From an uncultured Sphingobacteriaceae bacterium (GTDB lineage Bacteria; Bacteroidota; Bacteroidia; Sphingobacteriales; Sphingobacteriaceae): a stretch of DNA of 64,000 nt. Position 1 is the stretch's first letter. Each line of letters starts with the position of its first letter. The DNA lies in assembly GCA_946480915.1 (NCBI GenBank), contig CAMLLO010000024.1, positions 1 through 64,000 on the forward strand, read 5' to 3'. Made by a program: the position numbers and the translations under genes. This document shows, piece after piece, positions 33,168 through 41,502 of the stretch. A model generated the notes under the pieces. It saw only the letters and a program-made list of their open reading frames with translations. It was not told the DNA's origin and searched no databases.

Positions 33168-34363
33168 TGAAGAAGAAAGTTGTTTTAGCCTTTAGTGGCG
33201 GTTTAGATACATCTTATTGTGCTATTTACCTATCTAAAGACTTAGATCTTGAAGTACACTCTGTAATTGTTGACACCGGTGGTTTTAGTAAAGAGGAACT
33301 TGAACATATCGAGAAGAGAGCTTATGCATTAGGTGTTACATCACACCATGCAGTTGATGCTGTTAAAGGATATTATGACAGCTCAATCCGTTACCTGATT
33401 TATGGAAATGTATTAAAGAATAATACTTATCCTCTTTCGGTAAGTGCCGAGCGTGTGACCCAGGCCACCGCAATTGCCGAATACGCAAAGGAAATTGGTG
33501 CTGATTTTGTTGCTCATGGTTCAACCGGAGCAGGAAACGATCAGGTTCGTTTCGATATGATTTTTAACATTCTTTGTCCGAATGTTGGCATCATCACACC
33601 TATACGTGATTTAAAGTTATCTCGCGAGGCGGAAATCGAATACTTAAAATCTCATGGCGTTGAATTTAATTTCGAAAAAGCACAATATTCTATTAACAAA
33701 GGTATTTGGGGAACTTCGGTAGGAGGAAAAGAAACACTTTCGTCTAAGGGAATTTTGCCAGAAGAAGCGTGGCCAACGCAGGTGACTAAAACCGGCACCG
33801 AACAGTTAGAGATAGAATTTAAAAAAGGTGAACTTGTTGGAGTAAACGGACAACAGTACCAACATCCGGTAGAAGCCATCCAAGCCATCCAAGCATTGGC
33901 CGGACCGTACGGTATCGGTCGTGATATACATATTGGCGATACTATTATTGGGATTAAAGGACGCGTTGGTTTTGAAGCAGCTGCCCCCATGGTTATTATC
34001 AAAGCTCACCATACTTTAGAAAAACACACTCTAACTAAATGGCAGTTGAGCTGGAAAGATCAATTAGCAATGTTTTATGGTAACTGGATGCATGAAGGAC
34101 AGTTTCACGATCCAATTATGCGTAATATGGAGGCTTTCCTTACCGATACGCAGAAAACGGTAAGTGGAAAAGTATTTATTCAATTAATGCCTTATCGTTT
34201 CCAGGTAATTGGAATTGAATCTAAACACGATTTAATGGCTAGCAAATTCGGTAGTTATGGTGAGATGAATGAAGGCTACACTGGCGAGGATGTGAAAGGC
34301 TTTTCTAAGATTTTTGGTAACCAGGTAAAGATTTACCATAGTGTGAACAGCGATGAAAGTTAG
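33167..34363 (+). CDS. argG: Argininosuccinate synthase
   Basis: ArgG joins citrulline and aspartate using ATP. The 398-residue protein has the N-type ATP pyrophosphatase P-loop LAFSGGLDTSYC (residues 7-18), the substrate region AHGSTGAGNDQVRFD, and GIWGTSVGGKE. It starts at ATG 33167 in a TAATG overlap with the GNAT gene and runs 11 bases into argC, indicating tight translational coupling. Confidence 0.96.
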   Translation: MKKKVVLAFSGGLDTSYCAIYLSKDLDLEVHSVIVDTGGFSKEELEHIEKRAYALGVTSHHAVDAVKGYYDSSIRYLIYGNVLKNNTYPLSVSAERVTQATAIAEYAKEIGADFVAHGSTGAGNDQVRFDMIFNILCPNVGIITPIRDLKLSREAEIEYLKSHGVEFNFEKAQYSINKGIWGTSVGGKETLSSKGILPEEAWPTQVTKTGTEQLEIEFKKGELVGVNGQQYQHPVEAIQAIQALAGPYGIGRDIHIGDTIIGIKGRVGFEAAAPMVIIKAHHTLEKHTLTKWQLSWKDQLAMFYGNWMHEGQFHDPIMRNMEAFLTDTQKTVSGKVFIQLMPYRFQVIGIESKHDLMASKFGSYGEMNEGYTGEDVKGFSKIFGNQVKIYHSVNSDES

Positions 34364-35333
34364 AGCCGGAATTGTTGGTGGCGCGGGGTATACAGGAGGA
34401 GAATTGCTTCGGATTTTGATAAATCATCCTAATGTTGATATCGCTTTTGTACATAGCAACAGTAACGCCGGCAATTATATTTACGATGTACATACTGATC
34501 TGATCGGCGATACGAGTATCAAATTTACTGGCGAGCTTTCGCAGGATATAGATGTTCTTTTCTTATGTGTAGGTCACGGCGATGCGAAGAAGTTTCTGGA
34601 TGCAAACCCTATTGACGACACGATCAAGATTATAGATTTAAGTCAGGATTTTAGATTAGGCAAAAATTCAACACTTGGAAATAAAACGTTTATCTACGGA
34701 CTGCCAGAGCTAAACAGAGAGTCCATTAAATTAGCAAAAAACATTGCTAATCCAGGGTGTTTTGCAAGTTGCTTACAGTTCGCCTTACTTCCTTTAGCCA
34801 AAGCAGGGCTGTTAAATAAAGATGTTCATATTTCTGCGACAACCGGTTCAACGGGTGCAGGACAAAGTCTTTCATCCACTTCTCATTTCAGCTGGAGAAA
34901 CAATAATCTTTCGGTCTATAAAGCTTTTGGTCATCAGCATTTGAACGAAATTGGAGAAAGCATTAAACAACTTCAACCATCTTTTGCAGCAGAGGTTAAT
35001 TTTATTCCTTACCGCGGAGATTTCACTCGAGGCATTATGGCCTCTGTATACACTGAATGTGATTTGAGCCAGGAAGCGCTGGACGATCTCTACCAAAAAT
35101 ATTACGCTGAACATGAGTTTACTCATGTAAGCAAAAAGAATATCAACTTAAAGCAAGTTGTAAATACAAATAAATGCCTGGTACATGTAGAGAAACATGG
35201 AAACAAAGTCATGATACTGAGTATAATTGATAATTTATTAAAAGGAGCATCCGGGCAAGCAGTTCAGAATATGAATTTGATGTTTGGATTTGACGAGAGG
35301 GCAGGATTGAGGCTGAAAGCGCAGGCGTTTTGA
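34353..35333 (+). CDS. argC: N-acetyl/N-succinyl-gamma-glutamyl-phosphate reductase
   Basis: ArgC reduces the acylglutamyl phosphate to the semialdehyde with NADPH. The 326-residue protein has the N-terminal Rossmann motif GIVGGAGYTGGELLR, the catalytic Cys in IANPGCFASC (about residue 134) and the TTGSTGAGQ loop. It overlaps argG by 11 bases. Its stop codon is two bases from a heptad repeat array that leads into an inserted four-helix-bundle gene. Confidence 0.95.
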   Translation: MKVRAGIVGGAGYTGGELLRILINHPNVDIAFVHSNSNAGNYIYDVHTDLIGDTSIKFTGELSQDIDVLFLCVGHGDAKKFLDANPIDDTIKIIDLSQDFRLGKNSTLGNKTFIYGLPELNRESIKLAKNIANPGCFASCLQFALLPLAKAGLLNKDVHISATTGSTGAGQSLSSTSHFSWRNNNLSVYKAFGHQHLNEIGESIKQLQPSFAAEVNFIPYRGDFTRGIMASVYTECDLSQEALDDLYQKYYAEHEFTHVSKKNINLKQVVNTNKCLVHVEKHGNKVMILSIIDNLLKGASGQAVQNMNLMFGFDERAGLRLKAQAF

Positions 35334-35335
35334 GC

Positions 35336-35363
35336 AGAAAGGATAAAGCCTAAAGCTGAAAGC
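35336..35363 (+). repeat. Heptad array, left flank of the IVP gene
   Basis: Four contiguous 7-bp words start at 35336, 35343, 35350 and 35357 (AGAAAGG, ATAAAGC, CTAAAGC, TGAAAGC). The array lies between the argC stop and the ATG of the four-helix-bundle gene, ending two bases before the ATG. It is inverted relative to the array after that gene. Confidence 0.8.
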
Positions 35364-35365
35364 TC

Positions 35366-35722
35366 ATGCGTGACTATAAGAAACTTGAAGTATGGAGAAG
35401 AGCACATCAATTAACTTTGTTTGTGTATCGGGACGTACTTCCATTATTTCCACAGCATGAAACTTTTAGCCTAGCTTCGCAAACTAAACGGGCAGCCTAT
35501 TCTATTCCGATGAATATCGTTGAAGGTTGTGGCAAGCACACTGAAAAAGACTTCACGAATTTTCTCGATATAAGTTTAGGTTCAACACATGAATTGGAGT
35601 ATTGCTGTCTATTGTCTAAAGATTTAAATTATCTTCCTGAAGAGGTATTTGTAATTATAAATAATGAAGTAAATCAGGTGAAAGCAATGCTTATCGGCTT
35701 AATCAAGTCTATACTTGGCTAG
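35366..35722 (+). CDS. Four-helix-bundle protein (23S rRNA intervening-sequence / S23 family)
   Basis: The 118-residue protein matches the IVP/S23 family: the start MRDYKKLEVWRRAHQLTLFVY, the middle SLASQTKRAAYSIPMNIVEG and the end DISLGSTHELEYCCLL. Members form pentamer-like four-helix bundles; relatives are encoded in 23S rRNA intervening sequences, and the Avd protein of diversity-generating retroelements has the same fold. No arginine-related role is known. The gene interrupts the argC-argD junction and is bracketed by inverted heptad arrays two bases outside its start and stop, suggesting insertion as a unit. Confidence 0.88.
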   Translation: MRDYKKLEVWRRAHQLTLFVYRDVLPLFPQHETFSLASQTKRAAYSIPMNIVEGCGKHTEKDFTNFLDISLGSTHELEYCCLLSKDLNYLPEEVFVIINNEVNQVKAMLIGLIKSILG

Positions 35723-35724
35723 AA

Positions 35725-35759
35725 GCTTTATGCTTTCAGCTTTTACCTTTAACCTTAAT
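35725..35759 (+). repeat. Heptad array, right flank of the IVP gene
   Basis: Five contiguous 7-bp words start at 35725, 35732, 35739, 35746 and 35753 (GCTTTAT, GCTTTCA, GCTTTTA, CCTTTAA, CCTTAAT), two bases after the IVP stop and four before the argD ATG. The reverse complement shares 12 bp (AAAGCTGAAAGC) with the left flank. It is nearly a direct copy of the array before argF'. Confidence 0.8.
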
Positions 35760-35763
35760 ATAC

Positions 35764-36924
35764 ATGAAACTATTCGACGTTTACCCAATAAATAATATCG
35801 AAATTGTTAAAGGACAAGGCAGTCTTGTTTGGGATAAAAATGGACAGGAGTACCTGGATTTATACGGCGGTCACGCTGTAATCTCTATCGGGCATACTCA
35901 TCCGCATTATGTTAGCCGACTTACAGAACAATTAAATAAGCTGGGTTTCTATTCTAATTCGGTTGAAATTCCGCTTCAAGCTGAATTAGCGGAAAAGCTG
36001 GGGAAAGTTTCGGGCAGAGAAGATTATCAGTTATTTTTAATTAGCTCTGGAGCAGAAGCAGTCGAAAATGCTTTAAAACTCGCTTCATTTTATAATGAAC
36101 GTAAAAAGATAATCTCTTTTACAGGAGCGTTTCACGGCCGGACATCTCTTGCAGTTTCAGTTACAAATAATCCAAAACTTGTAGCGCCGGTTAACGAAAC
36201 TGACAATGTCATTTTTCTTCCTCATAATGATGAGGCTGCTTTAGAGCAGGCTTTCGCCGAATCAGGAAATGAGATCTGTGCAGTGATCATCGAAGGGATT
36301 CAAGGCGTTGGCGGAATAAAAGTGGCAACAGAAAGTTTCCTTCAAAAAATCCGTTCACTTTGCGATAAATATAACTCTGTCTTTATCGCTGATTCTGTTC
36401 AATGCGGATATGGCAGAAGTGGCAAGTTCTATTCTCAGGATTTTGCCGGGGTAGATGCAGATATTTATACTATGGCCAAAGGAATGGGTAACGGTTTCCC
36501 GATAGGTGGAATTTCTATCTCTCCAAAGTTTAAACCATGGCATTATATGCTGGGTACTACTTTCGGGGGAAACCATTTAGCTTGTGCAGCTGGTTTAGCA
36601 GTTCTGGAAGTTATTGAGCAAGATAATCTGATGCAAAACGCAGTTGAAGTTGGGACTTACTTATTAAACGAGTTTAAAAAAATTGACAGAATAAAAGAAG
36701 TTAGAGGTCGTGGCCTAATGATAGGAATTGAGTTACCGGATGAATTAAGTCATGTAAAAAAAGACCTTTTATTTAAGCATCATATTTTTACCGGAGAAGC
36801 AAAACCAAATGTGATTCGTTTGTTGCCGGCTCTGAATTTGAGTAAAGCTCATGCGGATAGATTTTTAGAAGCATTTAGCCACGAGCTAAAAGCAGAAAGC
36901 TTAAAGCAAAGAGCTATTGTATAA
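35764..36924 (+). CDS. argD: Acetylornithine/succinylornithine aminotransferase
   Basis: ArgD is a class III PLP aminotransferase converting acylglutamate semialdehyde to acylornithine with glutamate. The 386-residue protein has SSGAEAVENALKLA, TGAFHGRT, the FIADSVQCGYGRSGKF region and the PLP lysine in TMAKGMGNGFPIGG, followed by TTFGGNHLAC. The last 12 residues (LKAESLKQRAIV) are encoded partly by four 7-bp repeat words (36887-36914), so the repeat array has been incorporated into the C terminus. Confidence 0.94.
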   Translation: MKLFDVYPINNIEIVKGQGSLVWDKNGQEYLDLYGGHAVISIGHTHPHYVSRLTEQLNKLGFYSNSVEIPLQAELAEKLGKVSGREDYQLFLISSGAEAVENALKLASFYNERKKIISFTGAFHGRTSLAVSVTNNPKLVAPVNETDNVIFLPHNDEAALEQAFAESGNEICAVIIEGIQGVGGIKVATESFLQKIRSLCDKYNSVFIADSVQCGYGRSGKFYSQDFAGVDADIYTMAKGMGNGFPIGGISISPKFKPWHYMLGTTFGGNHLACAAGLAVLEVIEQDNLMQNAVEVGTYLLNEFKKIDRIKEVRGRGLMIGIELPDELSHVKKDLLFKHHIFTGEAKPNVIRLLPALNLSKAHADRFLEAFSHELKAESLKQRAIV

Positions 36925-36987
36925 CGCAAATGATTTAAGGTGATTGTCAGAAGCTTTCAGCTTTTTCCTTTTACCTTTAACCTTATA
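36887..36987 (+). repeat. Inverted heptad arrays between argD and argF'
   Basis: Four words start at 36887, 36894, 36901 and 36908 (TAAAAGC, AGAAAGC, TTAAAGC, AAAGAGC), inside the 3' end of argD. The facing array starts at 36953, 36960, 36967, 36974 and 36981 (GCTTTCA, GCTTTTT, CCTTTTA, CCTTTAA, CCTTATA) and ends three bases before the argF' ATG. The facing arms are complementary over about 15 bp with one mismatch. Confidence 0.8.
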
Positions 36988-36990
36988 AAG

Positions 36991-37950
36991 ATGAAACAAT
37001 TCACCTCAGTACACGATGTTGCCAATGTTCCTGCTATTGTAAAAGAAGCATTAGAACTTAAAGCAAATCCATTCGCCCATCAGGAACTTGGAAAAAATAA
37101 GACCATCGGGTTAATTTTCCTTAATCCGAGTCTTCGTACCCGTTTAAGCACTCAAAAAGCGGCTCTTAATTTGGGCATGAATGCCATTGTGATGAATATC
37201 GACAAAGAAGGATGGGCTTTGGAAACCCGTGATGGTGTGGTGATGAATGGAACGACGGTGGAACATATTCGCGAAGCTGCTGGTGTAATGGGAGAATATT
37301 GTGATATTTTGGGAATCAGGTCTTTTCCGAGTCTAAAGGATAAAGAAGAAGATTACAGTGAAGATATCTTTAACAAGTTTATCAAATACAGTGGTATTCC
37401 GGTGGTAAGCTTAGAAAGCGCGACCCGTCATCCGTTACAAAGCCTTGCTGATTTAATAACGATAGAAGAGCATAAAAAAACGGCGAAACCTAAAGTTGTT
37501 TTAACCTGGGCTCCGCATGTAAAAGCGCTTCCGCAAGCTGTGCCTAATTCGTTTGCAGAATGGATGTGCAAAGCTCAGCAAGAAGGAATGATTGATTTTG
37601 TAATTACTCATCCCGAAGGATATGAGCTTGCAGAACAATTTACGCCTGGAGCGTCAATTACTTACGATCAGGATGAAGCATTGGCCGGTGCAGACTTTGT
37701 TTATGTAAAAAACTGGTCAAGCTATCAGGATTACGGTAAGGTTTTAAGCGATGGTGAAGGTTGGATGATGACTCAGGAGAAGCTGAAAATCACTAATCAG
37801 GGAAAAGTGATGCACTGCCTGCCGGTTCGCCGGAATTTAGAGCTTGGATCCGATATATTGGACAGTGACGATTCTTTAGTGATTAAAGAAGCTGGGAATC
37901 GGGTTTGGGCTGCGCAGGCAGTGATAAAAGGTATCTTAGAAGGCTTGTAG
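36991..37950 (+). CDS. argF': N-acylornithine carbamoyltransferase, probably N-succinylornithine-specific
   Basis: The 319-residue enzyme transfers a carbamoyl group to an N-acylornithine. It has the carbamoyl-phosphate motif FLNPSLRTRLST (43-54), the segment TWAPHVKALPQAVPNSFAEWM specific to the AOTC/SOTC group, and MHCLPVRRN near the end. The specificity position (Glu92 in Xanthomonas acetyl-ornithine enzyme, Pro90 in the Bacteroides succinyl-ornithine enzyme) is Val90 here (NGTTVEH). As I recall, published swaps of that Glu to Pro, Ser, Ala or Val produced succinyl-ornithine activity. ATG 36991 (MKQFTSVHDV) is preferred over upstream in-frame sequence that is repeat-derived. Confidence 0.92.
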   Translation: MKQFTSVHDVANVPAIVKEALELKANPFAHQELGKNKTIGLIFLNPSLRTRLSTQKAALNLGMNAIVMNIDKEGWALETRDGVVMNGTTVEHIREAAGVMGEYCDILGIRSFPSLKDKEEDYSEDIFNKFIKYSGIPVVSLESATRHPLQSLADLITIEEHKKTAKPKVVLTWAPHVKALPQAVPNSFAEWMCKAQQEGMIDFVITHPEGYELAEQFTPGASITYDQDEALAGADFVYVKNWSSYQDYGKVLSDGEGWMMTQEKLKITNQGKVMHCLPVRRNLELGSDILDSDDSLVIKEAGNRVWAAQAVIKGILEGL

Positions 37951-37951
37951 C

Positions 37952-38566
37952 ATGTACATCCCAAGGCATTTTCTGAATACGAATGATGATCAAGCTATCT
38001 CTTTCATGCAGAAGTATAGCTTTGGAACAATTGTGACGTCCGACAATGACAGGCCAGTCGCATCTCATTTGCCTTTTCTGGTTCAGAAGAATGAAAATGC
38101 GATTCTAATATCTTCACATTTTGCAAAGGCTAATCCTCAAGCAGAATCAATTAATGGTCAAGCGGTACTGATTGTTTTTTCAGAGCCTCATGCATATATT
38201 TCGCCTCGCCATTATGAAAAAGAACATAATGTTCCCACATGGAATTATATTAGTGTTCATGCATATGGTAAGTGTAGGTTGGTCGAAGAAGAAAAATCTA
38301 AATTTGACCTTCTTGAAAGAACCATCTTAAACTATGAGGAAGCTTATCAGGAACAATGGAACAAGCTTCCCTCTGATTTCAAAGAGAAGATGTTAAAAGG
38401 GATTGTTGCTTTCGAGGTAAAAGTAACAGAGCTTCAGGCTAAAAATAAGTTAAGCCAGAATCGGAGTTTTTCAGAGCAACAAAGTATCATTTCAGAATTA
38501 AGTGGCAGTAGCGACTCCAACGAAGTTAAAATTGCTGAATACATGAAATTGAATTCTATAAAATGA
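37952..38566 (+). CDS. PaiB-family FMN-binding protein
   Basis: This 204-residue protein has the PaiB pattern MYIPRHF at the start, then FGTIVTSDNDRPVASHLPF, ISSHFAKANPQ, FSEPHAYISPRHYEK and VPTWNYISVHAYG. This is a split-barrel flavin-binding fold; PaiB was described in Bacillus as a negative regulator, but most relatives are uncharacterised. It starts one base after argF' and overlaps argB by four bases (ATGA), so it belongs to the arginine operon. A role in arginine metabolism or regulation is plausible but unproven. Confidence 0.85.
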   Translation: MYIPRHFLNTNDDQAISFMQKYSFGTIVTSDNDRPVASHLPFLVQKNENAILISSHFAKANPQAESINGQAVLIVFSEPHAYISPRHYEKEHNVPTWNYISVHAYGKCRLVEEEKSKFDLLERTILNYEEAYQEQWNKLPSDFKEKMLKGIVAFEVKVTELQAKNKLSQNRSFSEQQSIISELSGSSDSNEVKIAEYMKLNSIK

Positions 38567-39351
38567 AGAAGTTAACAGTCATTAAAATTGGCGGCAATGT
38601 CATAGACAATTCTGAAAATCTCTACAATTTTCTAAACGATTTTTCGGGTGTTGAAGGCCAAAAAATTCTTATTCATGGCGGAGGTAAGCTGGCAACAGAT
38701 TTATCCCATACAATGGGAATAGAACCTAAAATGGTTGATGGTCGTCGGATAACAGATATTGAAACCCTTCGCATTGTGACGATGGTGTACGCTGGTTTGA
38801 TAAATAAAAACATTGTTGCTCAGTTACAACGCTTCGAATGCAACGCGATTGGATTAACGGGCGCTGATGCGGATTTAATACGTGCCAACCGACGTCCCGT
38901 TAAGGACATTGATTACGGCTTTGTTGGTGATTTACATGAAGGGTCAGTAGCGAAAAATAAATTGCGCGACTTGCTTGAAGCGGGTTTAATCCCGGTTTTT
39001 TCTGCAATTACTCACGATGGCGAAGGACAGCTTCTAAATACTAATGCTGATACCATTGCATCAGCTATCGCGATAGCAATGTCTTCGATATACAATGTCA
39101 GTCTCGTATATTGCTTCGAGAAAAAGGGAGTGCTTACTGATGTTGCTGACGATGAGTCGGTTATCAGACAAATTAGTTCTTCTGAATTTGAAAAGCTAAA
39201 AGCCGATGAAATTATTGCTGGAGGAATGCTTCCTAAGTTGGAGAATGCCTTTAAAGCGATAAATAGTGGAGTAAGTGAGGTGTATATCGGTAAATCTGAT
39301 GAGCTTGCTCTTTTAAATGAACAATTATTCGGAACACGATTATTTGCATAA
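38563..39351 (+). CDS. argB: Acetylglutamate kinase (or N-succinylglutamate kinase)
   Basis: ArgB phosphorylates the N-acylglutamate. The 262-residue amino-acid kinase has KIGGNVID (8-15), ILIHGGGKLATDLS and LNTNADTIASAIA near the ATP site. If the pathway uses succinylated intermediates, as the carbamoyltransferase suggests, the substrate would be N-succinylglutamate. It starts within the stop of the PaiB gene (ATGA) and ends one base before proC. Confidence 0.94.
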   Translation: MKKLTVIKIGGNVIDNSENLYNFLNDFSGVEGQKILIHGGGKLATDLSHTMGIEPKMVDGRRITDIETLRIVTMVYAGLINKNIVAQLQRFECNAIGLTGADADLIRANRRPVKDIDYGFVGDLHEGSVAKNKLRDLLEAGLIPVFSAITHDGEGQLLNTNADTIASAIAIAMSSIYNVSLVYCFEKKGVLTDVADDESVIRQISSSEFEKLKADEIIAGGMLPKLENAFKAINSGVSEVYIGKSDELALLNEQLFGTRLFA

Positions 39352-39352
39352 A

Positions 39353-40168
39353 ATGGAGAATAACGGAAATATAGCCATACTTGGTAGCGGGAATATGGGA
39401 CTGGCTTTTGCGTCTGGTCTGGTTAAGTCGGACACCTATAAGCCTTCGCAAATCATCCTGACAAGAAGAAGCATTAACAGTCTTTCAAAGCAAGCAGAGG
39501 AAGGCTATAAAACTTCGACCAACAATTTTGAGGCTGCATCTAATGCTGCAATCGTTGTTTTGGCGGTTTTGCCTCAGCAGCTGAATTCGCTTTTGGCGGA
39601 AATTGAGGGTGCGATAAATCCTGAGAAGCATTTGGTAATTTCTGTAATTACAGGCGTTACCTGTAAAGACATTAAAGGGAAGCTTGGTGAAAATGTTCAA
39701 GTTGTTAGGGCAATGCCTAATACTGCAATTTCTATCGGACAATCGATGACTTGCATTACAACCGACAATGCCAGCAAGGAAAACTTAGATCTTACAGAAA
39801 AGCTTTTTGAAACTGTTGGCTCTGTTGTTCAGATACATGAAGATCTAATGTCGTCTGCAACAGCCTTATGTGCATGCGGAATAGCTTTCTTTTTACGAGC
39901 AATCAGAGCAGCGTCACAAGGCGGAGTTGAGATTGGCTTCCATGCGGAAGATGCCTTGAAAATGGCCGTTCAAACGGCTAAAGGAGCGGCAGATCTATTA
40001 CTGATTCATGGTAGTCATCCAGAACATGAGATTGACAAAGTAACTTCTCCTAAAGGATGTACCATTGCCGGCTTGAACGAAATGGAGCATCAAGGCTTTA
40101 GTTCTGCATTGATTAAAGGAATAAAGCTATCTGCATTAAAAGCCAGTGGATTATATAAAGAGAATTAA
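39353..40168 (+). CDS. proC: Pyrroline-5-carboxylate reductase
   Basis: ProC makes proline from pyrroline-5-carboxylate with NAD(P)H. The 271-residue protein has the Rossmann motif IAILGSGNMGLAFASG, the VVRAMPNTAISIGQS loop, and the C-terminal dimerisation helix with TSPKGCTIAGLNEMEHQGF. ATG 39353, one base after the argB stop, gives the family N terminus; an upstream start at 39317 would overlap argB by 35 bases. Its presence links proline and arginine synthesis in one transcript. Confidence 0.93.
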   Translation: MENNGNIAILGSGNMGLAFASGLVKSDTYKPSQIILTRRSINSLSKQAEEGYKTSTNNFEAASNAAIVVLAVLPQQLNSLLAEIEGAINPEKHLVISVITGVTCKDIKGKLGENVQVVRAMPNTAISIGQSMTCITTDNASKENLDLTEKLFETVGSVVQIHEDLMSSATALCACGIAFFLRAIRAASQGGVEIGFHAEDALKMAVQTAKGAADLLLIHGSHPEHEIDKVTSPKGCTIAGLNEMEHQGFSSALIKGIKLSALKASGLYKEN

Positions 40169-40173
40169 TTCTA

Positions 40174-41235
40174 ATGACTGAGAAACTTGCAGCAGAAAGT
40201 ATAGATTTATTGCAAAGCCTGATTGCTATTCCTTCTTATAGCAGGGAAGAAGACAAGACGGCTTATATACTTGAGCTCTTTTTTTCAGAACATGGTCTGC
40301 AGCCAAAGCGAAAGCAAAATAATATCTGGAGCGTAAATCAATTTTACGATCCTGAAAAGCCAACGATTCTTCTTAATTCACATCACGATACTGTAAAACC
40401 CAATCCGGGTTATACCCGTAATCCTTTTTCTCCAGATATTAAAAATGGAAAATTATACGGCCTGGGCAGCAATGATGCCGGAGGTTGCTTAGTTTCTCTC
40501 ATTGCAGCTTTCCGGTATTTTTACGATAAAAAAGGTCTTAAGTATAATTTGTGCATTGCTGCGACAGCAGAGGAAGAAATCTCCGGTAAAAATGGGATAG
40601 AATCCTTGATCCCTGATTTGGGTCCGCTCGATTTTGCCATAGTGGGCGAACCAACCTTAATGGACTTGGCAATTGCTGAGCGAGGACTGATGGTACTTGA
40701 TTGTGTTGCTCACGGAAAAGCCGGACATGCTGCCAGAGAAGAAGGTGAAAATGCAATTTACAAAGCAATTAAAGACATTGAGTGGTTTCGTACATTTAAA
40801 TTCCCTAAAGAATCCGAACTTTTCGGTCCTATAAAAATGTCGGTGACAGTTATTAATGCGGGATCGCAGCACAATGTGGTGCCCGCAGAGTGTAATTTTA
40901 CAGTCGATGTTCGTGTTACTGATGCTTATCGGAATGAAGAGGTTGTAGACATAATAAAGCAACGTGTTGCTTGTGACGTAACTCCTCGATCGACTAGGCT
41001 GAAGCCTTCTTCTATAAGTAAAGATCATCCATTTGTGCAGGCTGGATTAGCTCTAGGAAGAAAAACTTACGGCTCACCTACTACGAGTGACCAGGCATTG
41101 CTGGATATAACATCAGTAAAGATTGGTCCGGGTGATAGCGCAAGATCTCATATGGCTGATGAATTTATTTATGTAAATGAAATCCGCGAAGGGATTGAGT
41201 TGTATGTGAAAATCTTGGAAAAATTATTGCTTTAA
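40174..41235 (+). CDS. argE: M20-family metallohydrolase, probable acetylornithine/acylcitrulline deacylase ArgE
   Basis: The 353-residue M20 peptidase-like enzyme has the metal-site motifs LNSHHDTVKP (about 70-79) and GLGSNDAGGC, catalytic Glu in ATAEEEISG, and IVGEPT. In organisms with an acylornithine carbamoyltransferase the deacylase acts on N-acyl-citrulline, giving citrulline for ArgG. Operon position supports that role. It starts five bases after proC. Confidence 0.88.
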   Translation: MTEKLAAESIDLLQSLIAIPSYSREEDKTAYILELFFSEHGLQPKRKQNNIWSVNQFYDPEKPTILLNSHHDTVKPNPGYTRNPFSPDIKNGKLYGLGSNDAGGCLVSLIAAFRYFYDKKGLKYNLCIAATAEEEISGKNGIESLIPDLGPLDFAIVGEPTLMDLAIAERGLMVLDCVAHGKAGHAAREEGENAIYKAIKDIEWFRTFKFPKESELFGPIKMSVTVINAGSQHNVVPAECNFTVDVRVTDAYRNEEVVDIIKQRVACDVTPRSTRLKPSSISKDHPFVQAGLALGRKTYGSPTTSDQALLDITSVKIGPGDSARSHMADEFIYVNEIREGIELYVKILEKLLL

Positions 41236-41254
41236 TTCATACTTGATAGATTTG

Positions 41255-41262
41255 TATCTTTG
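41255..41262 (+). promoter_or_regulatory. -7 promoter box (TATCTTTG) before the DUF433 gene
   Basis: TATCTTTG matches TAnnTTTG and ends 15 bases before ATG 41278. It could give the toxin-antitoxin-like pair its own promoter inside the operon. No -33 element at the usual spacing is visible. Confidence 0.4.
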
Positions 41263-41277
41263 AATAATTTGCTGGAC

Positions 41278-41502
41278 ATGACTGATTATAGAAATTATAT
41301 TGAGATAAGACCTGATGTACGCTTTGGAAAACCTTGTGTCAAGTCTACCAGAATTTCTGTTTCTGATGTATTGAGTTGGATGGCGAATGGGATGACTACA
41401 GAAGACATCGTAAATGATTTTCCTGAATTATCTGAGGATCAAATTCATGCTTGCTTAGCTTACGCGGCAGATAAGGAACATAAATTACGTGTAATCCAGT
41501 GA
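41278..41502 (+). CDS. DUF433 protein, probable antitoxin
   Basis: This 74-residue protein has the DUF433 pattern YIEIRPDVRFGKPCVKSTRI, then SVSDVLSWMANGMTTEDIVNDFPELSEDQIHACLAYA, a small winged-helix/HTH-like fold. DUF433 genes usually pair with PIN-like DUF5615 genes in toxin-antitoxin-like modules, as here with a four-base GTGA overlap. ATG 41278 is chosen over TTG 41260, which lies in the promoter-like box. Confidence 0.85.
   Translation: MTDYRNYIEIRPDVRFGKPCVKSTRISVSDVLSWMANGMTTEDIVNDFPELSEDQIHACLAYAADKEHKLRVIQ

Noticed and set aside
41222..41277. TTG 41260 as the DUF433 start
   Set aside because: It overlaps the TATCTTTG promoter box; ATG 41278 gives the expected family N terminus.
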